DNA of 49,975 nucleotides, from NCBI GenBank assembly GCA_017308375.1, contig JAFKEW010000011.1:1-49975 (forward strand), read 5' to 3'. Within the stretch, counting starts at the first letter, position 1. Every line of letters begins with the position of its first letter. Below, piece by piece: positions 17,206 through 26,172 of this stretch. The notes below the pieces were generated by a model. That model saw only the letters and a list, made by a program, of their open reading frames with translations, searched no databases and was not told the DNA's origin. Both the position numbers and the translations under genes were made by a program. This DNA is from Alphaproteobacteria bacterium. GTDB lineage: Bacteria > Pseudomonadota > Alphaproteobacteria > Micropepsales > Micropepsaceae.

Positions 17206-17376
17206 GTTCTGCGTTGCGCAAGACGGGCGTTCGCTGAAACAAAGCAGCGGTATTCGCCACAGCCCGCGATAGAATATTCAGCGCGGACACACGTGGATTT
17301 GCACGAAGGCGGCCATTCCCTTCCCCCAGGCTTTCGGGGCAAACTCCGCCCGTTTCGGGGGGGCTTGGCACAATCC

Positions 17377-18819
17377 ATGGCAAACGCGACCGCATATCAG
17401 AACGGTGAAAAATCACTCTTCGGTCATCCGCGCGGCCTGACATATCTTTTCACGACAGAGATGTGGGAGCGTTTTTCTTATTACGGGATGCGCGCCATCC
17501 TCGTTCTCTATCTCACCAATTATCTGCTGCTTGAACCGACAGCCTCGAACGTCATCGGTTATCACACCCTGAAGCGCTTTTTCGAATCGATGACAGGGCC
17601 GCTCGATGTGCAGCCCTTCTCCTCGATGATCTATGGCACCTACACCGCGTTCGTTTATCTCACGCCATTTTTCGGCGGCATCATCGCCGATCGCTGGATC
17701 GGGCAGCGCTATGCCGTGATCATCGGCGGTATCATCATGGCGGCCGGTGAATTTGTCTTGATGGTGCCGCAGTTCCTGTTTCTCGGCCTTGGCCTTCTGA
17801 TCATCGGCAATGGCTTTTTCAAACCGAACATCTCCACCCAGGTCGGCAATCTCTATCAGCCGGGCGACAGCCGGATCGACCGCGCCTATTCCATCTTCTA
17901 TGTCGGCATCAATGTCGGCGCCTTCTTCTCCCCGCTGATCTGCGGCTCTCTTGGTGAAACGGTCGGCTATCAATGGGGCTTTTTCGCCGCCGGTATCGGC
18001 ATGGTGATCGGCCAGTTGATCTATGTCTTCGCCCTGCGCACATTGCCGCCGGATCGCGTGGCCCGGCTGAAAACTCACACGGAAGAAAAAAAGCCGCTGA
18101 CACGTCAGGATTGGAAAGCGATTTTCGCGATCATCCTGTTGTGCATTCCGGTCACCTTCTTCTGGGCGACGTATGAACAGCAGGGCAACACCATCAATCT
18201 GTGGGCGCAGAATTTCACCAATCGGGAACTCATTCCCGGCCTGATCGACTGGGAAATTCCCGTCACATGGTTTCAGGCCTTCAACCCATTCATGATCGCC
18301 GCGTTCACGCCGCTGATCGTCAGCCTGTGGGGCCGGCAATCGAAGAAAGGGACGGAGCCTTCAACCGTCACCAAGATGGCGCTTGGGCTGTTCCTGCTGG
18401 CGATTTCCTATCTGGTCATGGCGCTGGCGGCACATCTGGCGCCACAAGGCGGTGCAAGCTGGCTGTGGCTGGCGCTCTTCTTCGCATTCATCACGCTGGG
18501 CGAACTTTATCTCTCGCCCATCGGGCTTGCGCTGGTGGCGCGCGTCGCGCCCGCGCAGATTCTTTCGATGATGATGGGGCTGTGGTTCATCACCAGTTTC
18601 ACCGGCAATCTGCTGCAGGGTTATATCGGCAGCTTCTTCAGCCAGATGGACAAGGTGAGCTTTTTCCTGATGTGTTCGGCCATCGGTGCCGTGGCCGGCG
18701 TTCTGACCTGGCTGTTCAATTTTCCGCTGCGCCCGATCCTGGAGGCGAAGCCCGCCGCCGATGCGGCAGCAGCCGCGGCCGCAGCCGCCGCTGCAAACGC
18801 CAGAGGCGCCGAAGCCTGA
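17377..18819 (+). CDS. POT family proton-dependent oligopeptide transporter
   Basis: A membrane carrier of about 480 residues that imports di- and tripeptides with protons. The POT signature is clear: TEMWERFSYYGMRAILVLYL includes the ExxERFxYY proton-coupling motif, followed by PFFGGIIADRWIGQRYAV and the PTR2 motif FFKPNIS...YSIFYVGINVGAFFSPL. The extreme C-terminus is an alanine-rich tail. ATG 17377 is chosen because the protein then starts just before the first conserved segment; the GTG at 17293 adds 28 uncharacteristic residues. It converges on an M2 dipeptidase across one terminator, suggesting peptide import and peptide hydrolysis side by side. Confidence 0.92.
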   Translation: MANATAYQNGEKSLFGHPRGLTYLFTTEMWERFSYYGMRAILVLYLTNYLLLEPTASNVIGYHTLKRFFESMTGPLDVQPFSSMIYGTYTAFVYLTPFFGGIIADRWIGQRYAVIIGGIIMAAGEFVLMVPQFLFLGLGLLIIGNGFFKPNISTQVGNLYQPGDSRIDRAYSIFYVGINVGAFFSPLICGSLGETVGYQWGFFAAGIGMVIGQLIYVFALRTLPPDRVARLKTHTEEKKPLTRQDWKAIFAIILLCIPVTFFWATYEQQGNTINLWAQNFTNRELIPGLIDWEIPVTWFQAFNPFMIAAFTPLIVSLWGRQSKKGTEPSTVTKMALGLFLLAISYLVMALAAHLAPQGGASWLWLALFFAFITLGELYLSPIGLALVARVAPAQILSMMMGLWFITSFTGNLLQGYIGSFFSQMDKVSFFLMCSAIGAVAGVLTWLFNFPLRPILEAKPAADAAAAAAAAAAANARGAEA

Positions 18820-18824
18820 AACAG

Positions 18825-18855
18825 AAAACGGCGGGGATCGCTCCCCGCCGTTTTT
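18825..18855. terminator. Perfect bidirectional Rho-independent terminator
   Basis: AAAACGGCGGGGA (18825-18837) and TCCCCGCCGTTTT (18842-18854) form a perfect 13-bp stem with a TCGC loop. It is flanked by T runs when read in either direction. It lies six bases after the POT stop codon and 16 before the stop of the convergent M2 peptidase, so it can end both transcripts. Confidence 0.92.
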
Positions 18856-18870
18856 ATTTCTCCTGCTGCG

Positions 18871-20694
18871 TCATTGCCAGCCGCAGGTCTGCCCTTTGTT
18901 TTGTTCCTTCAACCACGCATCCAGCGGCGCGAAATATTCCACCAACGCTTCCGCATCGATGTCATGTTCGCCGGTGAATGCGGCCAGTGCTTCCGGCCAC
19001 GGCTTTGAGGCGCCCATCTTCATCATCGCCTCGAACTTCTCGCCCACCTTTCTGTTCCTGAAGATGGAGCAGCGGTTCAACGGTCCCGTCCATCCCGCCT
19101 GCCGGCAGGCCGCGCGATAGAACTGAAACTCATACAGGTTGGCCAGGAAGTAACGCATATAGGGCGTGTTGTTCGGGATGTGGAATTTTGCGCCCGGATC
19201 GAACGCATTGGCCGGCCGCGGCCCCGGCGGCGTGATGCCCTGATAGCGTTTGCGCAGCGCCCACCACGCTTCGTTGTAATGCGCCGGGTCCACCGCGCCC
19301 GAGAACACCTCCCACCGCCACTTGTCCACCAGAAGGCCGAACGGCAGGAACGCCACCTTGTCCAGCGCCATGTGCAACAGATAGGGAATATCGGCTTCCG
19401 GCCCCGGCACATGGTCGATCAGCCCGATGGCTTTCAGATAACCCGGCGTCAGCGCATTCAGCCCGGCGAAATCGCCGATCGCTTCGTGAAAGCCGTCATT
19501 GGCACCGCCCTGAAACAGATAGGGCTGCACCGAATAAGCGCGCTGATACATGTTGTGGCCGAGTTCGTGGTGGGCGGTGAAGAAATCGTCTGCCGACACC
19601 GTGAAGCACACCTTGATCCGCAGATCGTCCTTGGCGTCGAGGTCCCAGGCCGAGGCGTGGCACACCACATCGCGGTCGCGCGGCCGCGTGAATTGGGAGC
19701 GTTCCCAGAACGTCGCCGGTTCCGGTGCAAACCCGATGGACTGATACCAGGCATCGGCCGTACGCACGATCTTCTCCGGCGTGTAGCCGTGCTGTTTCAT
19801 CGCTGCGGTCAGATCGTAACCGGCACTCAGATTTTTCGGCGCCACGATGTCGTAGATGTTACCCCATTCCTGCGCCCACATATTGCCGGTCAGGTCGGCG
19901 CGGATGGGGCCGGTCTTGGGCTGCACCGCATCGCCATATTTCTCGCTCAGCTTGCCGCGCACATAGCAGTGCAAATCCTTGTAAAGCGGCTCCACCTGCG
20001 ACCAGAGCTGATCGGTCCTGGCGGCGAATTTGTCCGGCGGCATGTCGTACCATGACCGCCACAACGCGCCCGTATCGCGATAGCCCAGTTCGCGCGAACC
20101 TTCATTGGCCAGCGTCACCAGCCTGGAATATGGCTCCTTCATTTGCGGCGACGAAACCTTGCGCCAGCCTTCCCACAGCGTACGCGTCGCCACCGGATCG
20201 CGCAGGGTACGGAACATCTGCTCCATATCGTCCAGGGTCAGCGCCTTGCCTTTGTAAGTGAATTTCGCGGTTGAATAATCGGTCACCAGCGTGGTTCTGA
20301 GCCTGGCCAGTTCCTCCGCCGCGCCGGCGCGCGATGGCGACGGCAGCACGACCATCCGCTTCAGAAGGTCCAGCTTGCGTCGCGTCACCGGATCGGTCTT
20401 CACCGTGTCGAACCGCGATGCTTCCTTGGCGAACTTTACCGCCATGGCGTTGAACTCGGCCGAGGCGCGCGAATTCAGCCAGTTGGTATCCACGGTGATG
20501 TAAGTGTTCTGCACCCAGGCGGCGCGGCTGGCATATTCGTCCTCGCGGGCCAGATCGTGCTCCACCTGCGCGATGAAGGCTTTGGCATCGTTTTCGGTTG
20601 GCTCTGGCGCAGTGGACTGGCTTGCTGCCATGCCGATACCGGCCCCCGTCAGCAATGCCGCCACGGCCGCGGCCGCCAGAAATCTGAGTCTCAT
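18871..20694 (-). CDS. M2 family peptidyl-dipeptidase (ACE-like), exported
   Basis: A zinc metallopeptidase of about 607 residues that removes C-terminal dipeptides. An N-terminal signal sequence (RLRFLAAAAVAALLTGAGIG) indicates export to the periplasm. The HExxH motif is in TAHHELGHNMYQRAY, with the downstream glutamate in GFHEAIGDFAGLNALTP as third zinc ligand. Length matches one ACE domain. The ATG at 20694 follows GGGAGG at six bases. It converges on the POT transporter; dipeptides released in the periplasm would be suitable cargo for it, a link inferred from proximity. Confidence 0.93.
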   Translation of the reverse strand: MRLRFLAAAAVAALLTGAGIGMAASQSTAPEPTENDAKAFIAQVEHDLAREDEYASRAAWVQNTYITVDTNWLNSRASAEFNAMAVKFAKEASRFDTVKTDPVTRRKLDLLKRMVVLPSPSRAGAAEELARLRTTLVTDYSTAKFTYKGKALTLDDMEQMFRTLRDPVATRTLWEGWRKVSSPQMKEPYSRLVTLANEGSRELGYRDTGALWRSWYDMPPDKFAARTDQLWSQVEPLYKDLHCYVRGKLSEKYGDAVQPKTGPIRADLTGNMWAQEWGNIYDIVAPKNLSAGYDLTAAMKQHGYTPEKIVRTADAWYQSIGFAPEPATFWERSQFTRPRDRDVVCHASAWDLDAKDDLRIKVCFTVSADDFFTAHHELGHNMYQRAYSVQPYLFQGGANDGFHEAIGDFAGLNALTPGYLKAIGLIDHVPGPEADIPYLLHMALDKVAFLPFGLLVDKWRWEVFSGAVDPAHYNEAWWALRKRYQGITPPGPRPANAFDPGAKFHIPNNTPYMRYFLANLYEFQFYRAACRQAGWTGPLNRCSIFRNRKVGEKFEAMMKMGASKPWPEALAAFTGEHDIDAEALVEYFAPLDAWLKEQNKGQTCGWQ

Positions 20695-20802
20695 CACAAT
20701 CCTCCCGCTCGACTTTGCGGCCAGATTGCACCATCACTGTCGGGATGGCACCCCAAACACCCGCCATTCACCAATTTCGCAACTGGCTTGCAGGAGCCGC
20801 CG

Positions 20803-21866
20803 GTGACGACGCAACAAAATAATAGCGATACCATTCTGACCCATGCGGGCCGCATGGGTGACGATCATTTCGGTGCGGTCAACACGCCGGTCTACCGCGC
20901 ATCGACCATTCTCTATCCGAATCTCGCGGCGCTCGAAGCGCGCGATGCCCGTTACACCTATGGCCGCCGTGGCACACCAACCTCCGAGAGTCTGGAAGAC
21001 GCACTCACGCTTCTCGAAGGTGGCGCGCGCACCATGCTCTGCCCCTCCGGGCTCAATGCGATTGCGCTCGCCATCCTGTCGGTGTGCAGCCATGGCGATC
21101 ATCTGTTGATGACCGACAATTGCTATGGCCCGACGCGCAGCTTCTGCGACCGGTTGCTGAAGCGCATGGGGGTCGAGACCACCTATTACGATCCCCTGAT
21201 CGGCGCCGGCATCGCGAAACTGATGCAGCCGAACACCAAGGCGGTGTTCTGCGAAAGCCCCGGCTCGCTGACGTTCGAGGTTCAGGACGTTCCCGCCATC
21301 GCGGCTGTGGCGCATGGCCATGGCGCCTCGGTGATGATCGACAACACCTGGGCCACGCCGCTGTTTTTCCGCCCGCTCGATCACGGCGTCGATCTTTCGA
21401 TCCATGCCGCCACCAAATATGTCGGCGGCCATGCCGATGTGATGCTGGGCTATTGCGCACCATGGGCGTGCGCCTTCGCCAGCATCAGGAAAGCGCCACC
21501 ACGCTTGCCCGCTGGCTGCAATCGCATCCGGCAATTGCGCGCGTGCTTTATCCGGCGCTTGAATCCGATCCCGGTCACACCTTATGGAAGCGTGATTTCA
21601 AGGGCGCCTCCGGCCTCCTCGGCTTTGAACTGAAACCGGCATCGCAAGCGGCACAGGCCACGTTCGTGGACGGGCTCAAGCTGTTCGGCATCGGCTATTC
21701 CTGGGGTGGCTACGAAAGTCTGATCGTACCGGCCCATTTCACCCGCACCGCCAAACCGTTCGCGGCCAAGGGGCCGGTATTCCGCATTCACGCCGGGCTC
21801 GAAGATGTGCGCGATCTGATCGCCGATCTCGATTCCGGCCTCAAACGCCTGATGGAAACCCAATGA
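20803..21866 (+). pseudogene. metC: Frameshifted cystathionine beta-lyase with internal deletion
   Basis: The intact enzyme cleaves cystathionine to homocysteine. From GTG 20803 (AGGAG six bases upstream), the frame reads a normal MetC N-terminal two thirds, including the DNTWATPLFF and AATKYVGGHADVMLG blocks with the PLP lysine. Near 21453 the homology jumps to a different frame, which resumes with LRTMGVRLRQHQESATTLARWL and runs normally to 21866 (SWGGYESLI, RIHAGLED). About 40 family residues between the two parts are absent, so this looks like a deletion whose length is not a multiple of three. It could be a sequencing or assembly error. The stop overlaps the hisI ATG, so the original operon structure is preserved. 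Confidence 0.85.
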
Positions 21867-22207
21867 GCGAGACGCTTTCGCGCGCCGATTTCGTGGCGCA
21901 GGTTCAGTTCAATTCCGATGGGCTGGTGCCCGCCATCGCGCAGGATGCGAAAACCGGCGTCATTTTGATGCACGCCTGGATGAATGCGCAAGCCCTCGCG
22001 CTGACCTTGGAAACCGGCAACGTCACCTATTGGTCGCGCTCGCGCCAGTCCTTGTGGCGCAAGGGCGAAACCTCCGGCCATACCCAGCGTCTGGTCGAAG
22101 CCTTTGTCGACTGCGATGGCGACACACTTCTCTTGAAGGTGGATCAGACCGGCCCCGCCTGCCACACCGGCGCGCCCAATTGCTTCTTCCGCAAACTGGC
22201 GCTCTAA
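21863..22207 (+). CDS. hisI: Phosphoribosyl-AMP cyclohydrolase
   Basis: A 114-residue HisI enzyme opening the purine ring of phosphoribosyl-AMP in histidine synthesis. Seen are LMHAWMNAQALALTLETG, VTYWSRSRQSLWRKGETSGH, the metal-binding DCDGDTLLLKV and the zinc-binding cysteines in ACHTGAPNCFF. It is a stand-alone cyclohydrolase without a HisE domain. The ATG overlaps the end of the broken metC, and its stop overlaps by four bases the stop of the convergent flavoprotein gene. Confidence 0.94.
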   Translation: MSETLSRADFVAQVQFNSDGLVPAIAQDAKTGVILMHAWMNAQALALTLETGNVTYWSRSRQSLWRKGETSGHTQRLVEAFVDCDGDTLLLKVDQTGPACHTGAPNCFFRKLAL

Positions 22208-23514
22208 CCGAACAGCGATTTGAGATAGCGGTTGAGGAATTTCCCCTGCGGGTCGAGCTTGGCGCGCAATTGCCGGAAGCGTTCATACACCGGATAAATC
22301 TGCGCCAGTTCCCCCGCCGTGCGCGTGTGGCGCTTGCCCCAGTGCGGCCTGCCTTCATAACGGCGGAAAATATCCTCCACCGGCTTGAACAGCTTGCCGG
22401 TGTCCACCCGGCGATATTGATGCAGGGCGATGGTCACGCTCGGCCGCTGGTAGAACGGGCTCAGCCAGGCATCGTCGGCCGCCACCGTGCGGAATTCGAG
22501 CGGGAAGCCGGTATTGATCCTGTTCTTGCGGATGAACTCGACAATCTCGCGCACGCAGTCCGCGCCCTTCTCGGCCGGCACGGCATATTCCATCTCGTTG
22601 AAGCGCACATTGCGCGGGCTCGGGAACGCTTCGTGGCTCCAGCGCACGCGCGGCGGTGCCGGCATGAATTGGGAGAACATGCGGTGCGCCGGGCGCAACA
22701 GGAATGGTGCATAAGGCAGAATTTCGTTGATCGCGGTGAACAGCATCATGTCGGGGGCGCGCGCGCCCGCCTCGCCTCGGGCAAACATCGCCTCCGCGCT
22801 GCGCGGCGGCGGTGCATCCTGCAAAGTCTCGTTCAAGGTTTTGCAGATCGCGCGGTCGGCATAAGGAAACCAGAAGAATTCGAAATGCCGGTTTTCCGCC
22901 TTCAGCGTATCGAGCTTCGCAAACAATTCGTCCGGCGGCAGGAAGAAACCTTTTTCCTCCAGCTTGTATTGCGGTCGCACATGCAGAGAGATTTCCGTCA
23001 TCACCCCCAGCATGCCCATCGACACGCGGCCGGCATCGAAAATCTCCGGATGATCGTCGCGCGAACAGTGCAGAACTTCACCGCTCGCCAGCAGAATCTG
23101 GAATCCGGTGACGGAGGCGGAAAAACTGCCGAGCGTCGGCCCGGTGCCGTGCGTCGCCGTGCCCACAACACCGCCCAAGGTCTGCCGGTCGATGTCGCCC
23201 ATGTTGATGAGGCCGAAGCCCAGCGGGTGCAACAGCGTGCCGATTTCCCACAACGGCGTTGCCGCCCCGAAGGTGGCGATCTCACGCGCCACATCCATGC
23301 CTTTGAGGCCGGTGAAGGCGCCAAGGTCGATCAGCGTGCCGTCGGTCGCGTTCAGCGGCGTGAAGGAGTGGCCGGTGCCCGGCACCCGCACCACGCCCTC
23401 TGCGGTGCGCACGGCCGCGGCCAGTTCCACTTCGTCCTTCGGCGCAACGACATGCCTTGGCTTGCAGGTCACCCCGCCCGACCAATTGGACCACGCACCG
23501 CCGACGATCTTCAT
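22204..23514 (-). CDS. FAD-dependent aldonolactone oxidase-like protein (VAO family)
   Basis: About 436 residues with an N-terminal FAD-binding domain and a C-terminal D-arabinono-1,4-lactone oxidase domain. The VPGTGHSFTPLNATDGTLID segment holds the histidine that in relatives binds FAD covalently. GGVVGTATHGTG is the second FAD loop, and PHWGKRHT near the C-terminus is the aldonolactone oxidase signature. It may oxidise a sugar lactone or alcohol; the substrate is unknown. ATG 23514 has a G-rich ribosome site, while the frame to 23550 would begin within a hairpin (23528-23552). The enoyl-CoA hydratase gene is 69 bases upstream on the same strand. Confidence 0.86.
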   Translation of the reverse strand: MKIVGGAWSNWSGGVTCKPRHVVAPKDEVELAAAVRTAEGVVRVPGTGHSFTPLNATDGTLIDLGAFTGLKGMDVAREIATFGAATPLWEIGTLLHPLGFGLINMGDIDRQTLGGVVGTATHGTGPTLGSFSASVTGFQILLASGEVLHCSRDDHPEIFDAGRVSMGMLGVMTEISLHVRPQYKLEEKGFFLPPDELFAKLDTLKAENRHFEFFWFPYADRAICKTLNETLQDAPPPRSAEAMFARGEAGARAPDMMLFTAINEILPYAPFLLRPAHRMFSQFMPAPPRVRWSHEAFPSPRNVRFNEMEYAVPAEKGADCVREIVEFIRKNRINTGFPLEFRTVAADDAWLSPFYQRPSVTIALHQYRRVDTGKLFKPVEDIFRRYEGRPHWGKRHTRTAGELAQIYPVYERFRQLRAKLDPQGKFLNRYLKSLFG

Positions 23515-23583
23515 GTTCAGTCCCCCACCACGGGGGGTTTTACCCCCCATGGTGCCGAGGTCAATCTGACAAGCGGAAACACC

Positions 23584-24429
23584 CTAAATGTCGGCGAAGC
23601 GCGGGGCGCGTTTCTCCAGGAAATGGCTGACGCCTTCCTTGAAATCTGGCCACTGGAAACTTGGCGGCATTTCGGCGTCGGCGGTGGCAAGCGCCTCCCC
23701 GAAGTTCTGGAAGCAGGATTTCCATACCTGCGCCTTCATCACGGCCATGGAGCGGGGTGAGACCGTATCGGCCAGAAGCCGGGCATAGGCCTGCACGTCC
23801 TGCACGAAGCTTTCCTGTGGAAAAGCCCGGTTCACCAACCCCAACTGCTCGGCATCCTTGCCCGAAATCCGCCGCGCCGACAGCAGCAGGTCGAGCGCGT
23901 GCGCCGGGCCCACGAGCTTCGGCAGCAGCCAGGAGATGCCGTGCTCCGCGATCAGCCCGCGCTGGGCGAAGGCGGTGGTCAGTACCGCCTTGTCGGCCGC
24001 GAAGCGGATATCGGCATAGAGCGCCATGATCAGCCCCATGCCGGCCGCGGGGCCGTTGATCGCCGCAATGATCGGCTTCTTGGTCCGCATGAAATAGGCG
24101 AACCGCGTCATATCGGCGAAATCCTGGTCGAGCTTCGGCCCATAGGCGGAGGCAAAGGCCGGTGCAACATCCTCCGGGTTGCCGGTGCTGCCGCGCTCGC
24201 CCTTCAGCGTGGCGTTCAGCACCTCCATATCGGCGCCGGCACAGAAACCGCGGCCCGCCCCCGTCAGCACGATCACGCGCACCTGCCCGTCCTGGGCGGC
24301 GGCGGCCATGGCGCGGCGCACCCCGTCCGCCATTGCGGGCGTGTACGCGTTCAGCCGGTCCGGCCGGTTCAGGGTGATGGTCCCGATCCGGTCCTTCACG
24401 GTGTAGAGAACGTCAGGATAATCCGTCAT
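23584..24429 (-). CDS. Enoyl-CoA hydratase/isomerase (crotonase family)
   Basis: A 281-residue crotonase-fold protein. The CoA-binding and oxyanion segments are visible: TLNRPDRLNAYTPAM, GAGRGFCAGADM for the first oxyanion loop and NGPAAGMGLIMALYADIRFA for the second. An acidic residue in RGLIAEHGISWLLP sits in the usual catalytic position. It probably acts in fatty acid or aromatic acid beta-oxidation. ATG 24429 has CGGAG upstream; the longer frame to 24501 reads through a tandem repeat and was rejected. Confidence 0.9.
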   Translation of the reverse strand: MTDYPDVLYTVKDRIGTITLNRPDRLNAYTPAMADGVRRAMAAAAQDGQVRVIVLTGAGRGFCAGADMEVLNATLKGERGSTGNPEDVAPAFASAYGPKLDQDFADMTRFAYFMRTKKPIIAAINGPAAGMGLIMALYADIRFAADKAVLTTAFAQRGLIAEHGISWLLPKLVGPAHALDLLLSARRISGKDAEQLGLVNRAFPQESFVQDVQAYARLLADTVSPRSMAVMKAQVWKSCFQNFGEALATADAEMPPSFQWPDFKEGVSHFLEKRAPRFADI

Positions 24430-24443
24430 TTTGTGCTCCGTTT

Positions 24444-24473
24444 TTGAATAGCCAATGCTTGAATAGCCAATGG
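24444..24473. repeat. 15-bp tandem direct repeat upstream of the enoyl-CoA hydratase gene
   Basis: TTGAATAGCCAATGC (24444-24458) is followed directly by TTGAATAGCCAATGG (24459-24473), 14 of 15 bases identical. It lies 15-44 bases upstream of the enoyl-CoA hydratase start (read on the minus strand, CATTGGCTATTCAA twice). It may be a pair of regulator sites or a small slippage duplication. Confidence 0.7.
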
Positions 24474-24623
24474 GGGGCATGTTCCCACAATCGGGGGGCA
24501 AGGCAAATGCCGTCGCCGCCGCGAAATGCGGAACAACCGGAATAGTTCTGCGTTTTCAGGCCAGAACGAACCGCGCCCCGCGCGGGCCGGTTCACCCCGA
24601 TGCAATCATTCGAAAGGTGGCTC

Positions 24624-25160
24624 ATGGCCAACAAAGTAACAAAACTGCGCACCGCGGCACCGGCGCGCCTCGACACCCCGACCGATCATTCGGAAGCCGC
24701 GGTGAAGGACATCAGCCGCGCCCTGAATGGCCTGCTGGCGGATTCCTTTGCGCTCTATCTCAAGACCAAGAATTTCCACTGGCACATCAGCGGGCCGCAT
24801 TTCCGCAGCTATCACCTGATGCTGGACGATCACGCGGCGGAAATCTACGCCACGACCGATGTGCTGGCGGAACGGGTGCGCAAGCTCGGCGGCACCACGC
24901 TGCGCTCGATCGGCGACATCGCGCGGCACCAGTCGATCAAGGACAACGACAAGGATTTCGTCACCCCGCTCGACATGCTGAAAGAGCTGATGAACGACAA
25001 CAAGGCGATGATCAAATCGCTGCAGAAGGCGCACGACATCTGCGACAAGCACGAAGATGTCGGCTCGGCCAGCTTCCTTGAGGAGTTCATCGACGCGGCC
25101 GAAAAGCGCAACTGGTTCCTGTTCGAGGCCAGCCGCACCGCCGACGAGTCCGGGCACTAG
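24624..25160 (+). CDS. dps: Dps-like DNA-protecting ferritin
   Basis: A 178-residue mini-ferritin that oxidises and stores iron in a dodecamer and protects DNA in stationary phase. The ferroxidase signature is exact: KNFHWHISGPHFRSYHLML followed by DDHAAEIYATTDVLAERVRKLG. The charged, lysine-containing N-terminal tail (ANKVTKLRTAAPARL) could bind DNA. ATG 24624 follows AAGGTGG; the ATG at 24600 is less likely. It is divergent from the enoyl-CoA hydratase. With feoAB and a second ferritin-like gene at 43082, it gives the window several iron-handling functions. Confidence 0.92.
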   Translation: MANKVTKLRTAAPARLDTPTDHSEAAVKDISRALNGLLADSFALYLKTKNFHWHISGPHFRSYHLMLDDHAAEIYATTDVLAERVRKLGGTTLRSIGDIARHQSIKDNDKDFVTPLDMLKELMNDNKAMIKSLQKAHDICDKHEDVGSASFLEEFIDAAEKRNWFLFEASRTADESGH

Positions 25161-25239
25161 ATACAGATTACGAAACTGGACAACGACAACGGCACCGGGC
25201 GCTCATGGCGGCAGGTGCACCCGAATCGCGTGATGGTAA

Positions 25240-26106
25240 CTAGGCGGGAGGTGAAGCCTTGCGCTTTTGTCTCTCAACAAGGTGGAGGCAAGCGTGGATA
25301 GTTGCGAGATAGTAGTAGAACATCCAGCTCAGCCATACAGCGTGATCATAAGCGAGTTTTTGATTTTGGTTTAGGTGGCGAATACCAAATTCGTTTGCAA
25401 TCTTAAAGAGGTCGCTTTCATCCTTCTTGAGAAGGGTGGTTCTAATTTGGGGACGTAGCCATTCAAGTACGTCAGCCAAGTCGCGCACGGCTTTCTGACG
25501 ATCGTCTAATTTTGCTCCGTGGCGCCGGAATCGATCCACCGCGCCCTGGATACGCTCCGTCACCGTAGGCTCTGCCGATAGTACTTGTGCATCCAGCAAA
25601 TTTGAGAGTCCGATCGGGCCGCATTCTATAATTTCACCATTGTCGCTCAGTCGATAACCAACATTGTAACTTTCGAGGAGCGGATTAATCGTAGCCTGAA
25701 ATTCCTGTTGACCGCTCTTACGATCAAAGGTGTGCCAGTGCATGCCGCAATTGGCAAATGAGTGAAAGTTGCCGGCAATAGGTTTGCTAACGTGATCGTA
25801 TAGAAACTCGATCACATCGAATAAATCATCCTCAGTATAGGAAAGTATTTTTTCGGAGAGCGGCCAAAGACCATCCCGGCGTAGGTGCAAAAATGCGTAG
25901 TTGCAAACGTCGCTTCCTGCTTTGCCGGGAACATCGTCATTATCGACGCACCAATACCCGAAGTACTCGGTGAAGTACCCTTCCTGGTTGAAATGCTCGT
26001 ATGCACTACGCACCAACGAACGCAATGCTTCGTAGGTTAGCACCGCGGTAGTCGGGTTCTTGCCAGTGCGCATACTGCGATAAGCGCGAATAGGAGCTTT
26101 CATCAT
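25240..26106 (-). CDS. Unknown protein downstream of tRNA-Arg, possible defence gene
   Basis: A 288-residue protein of a family I cannot name. It is soluble, with an N-terminal mixed region (YEALRSLVRSAYEHFNQEG, FGYWCVDNDDVPG) and a helical C-terminus. FGIRHLNQNQK followed by YDHAVWLSWMFYYYLATIHACL resembles C-terminal helical domains seen in abortive-infection type proteins. It is visibly AT-richer and uses rarer codons than its neighbours, and its start lies 67 bases downstream of the 3' end of a tRNA-Arg gene, a classic integration site. Start ATG 26106 or 26103 with AGGGG upstream. No integrase is adjacent. A defence role is only a suggestion. Confidence 0.6.
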   Translation of the reverse strand: MMKAPIRAYRSMRTGKNPTTAVLTYEALRSLVRSAYEHFNQEGYFTEYFGYWCVDNDDVPGKAGSDVCNYAFLHLRRDGLWPLSEKILSYTEDDLFDVIEFLYDHVSKPIAGNFHSFANCGMHWHTFDRKSGQQEFQATINPLLESYNVGYRLSDNGEIIECGPIGLSNLLDAQVLSAEPTVTERIQGAVDRFRRHGAKLDDRQKAVRDLADVLEWLRPQIRTTLLKKDESDLFKIANEFGIRHLNQNQKLAYDHAVWLSWMFYYYLATIHACLHLVERQKRKASPPA

Positions 26107-26172
26107 AGCCCCTCTTATACCGAAATGACGGGAACGGAAACGGAACGAAGGACCAATCTTGTCGAGCAATGT

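Noticed and set aside
20698..20802. SAM riboswitch upstream of metC
   Set aside because: The 105-base gap has no matching conserved core that I could recognise.
22030..23760. 576-residue plus-strand frame opposite the flavoprotein gene
   Set aside because: Shadow; the minus strand has clear aldonolactone oxidase motifs.
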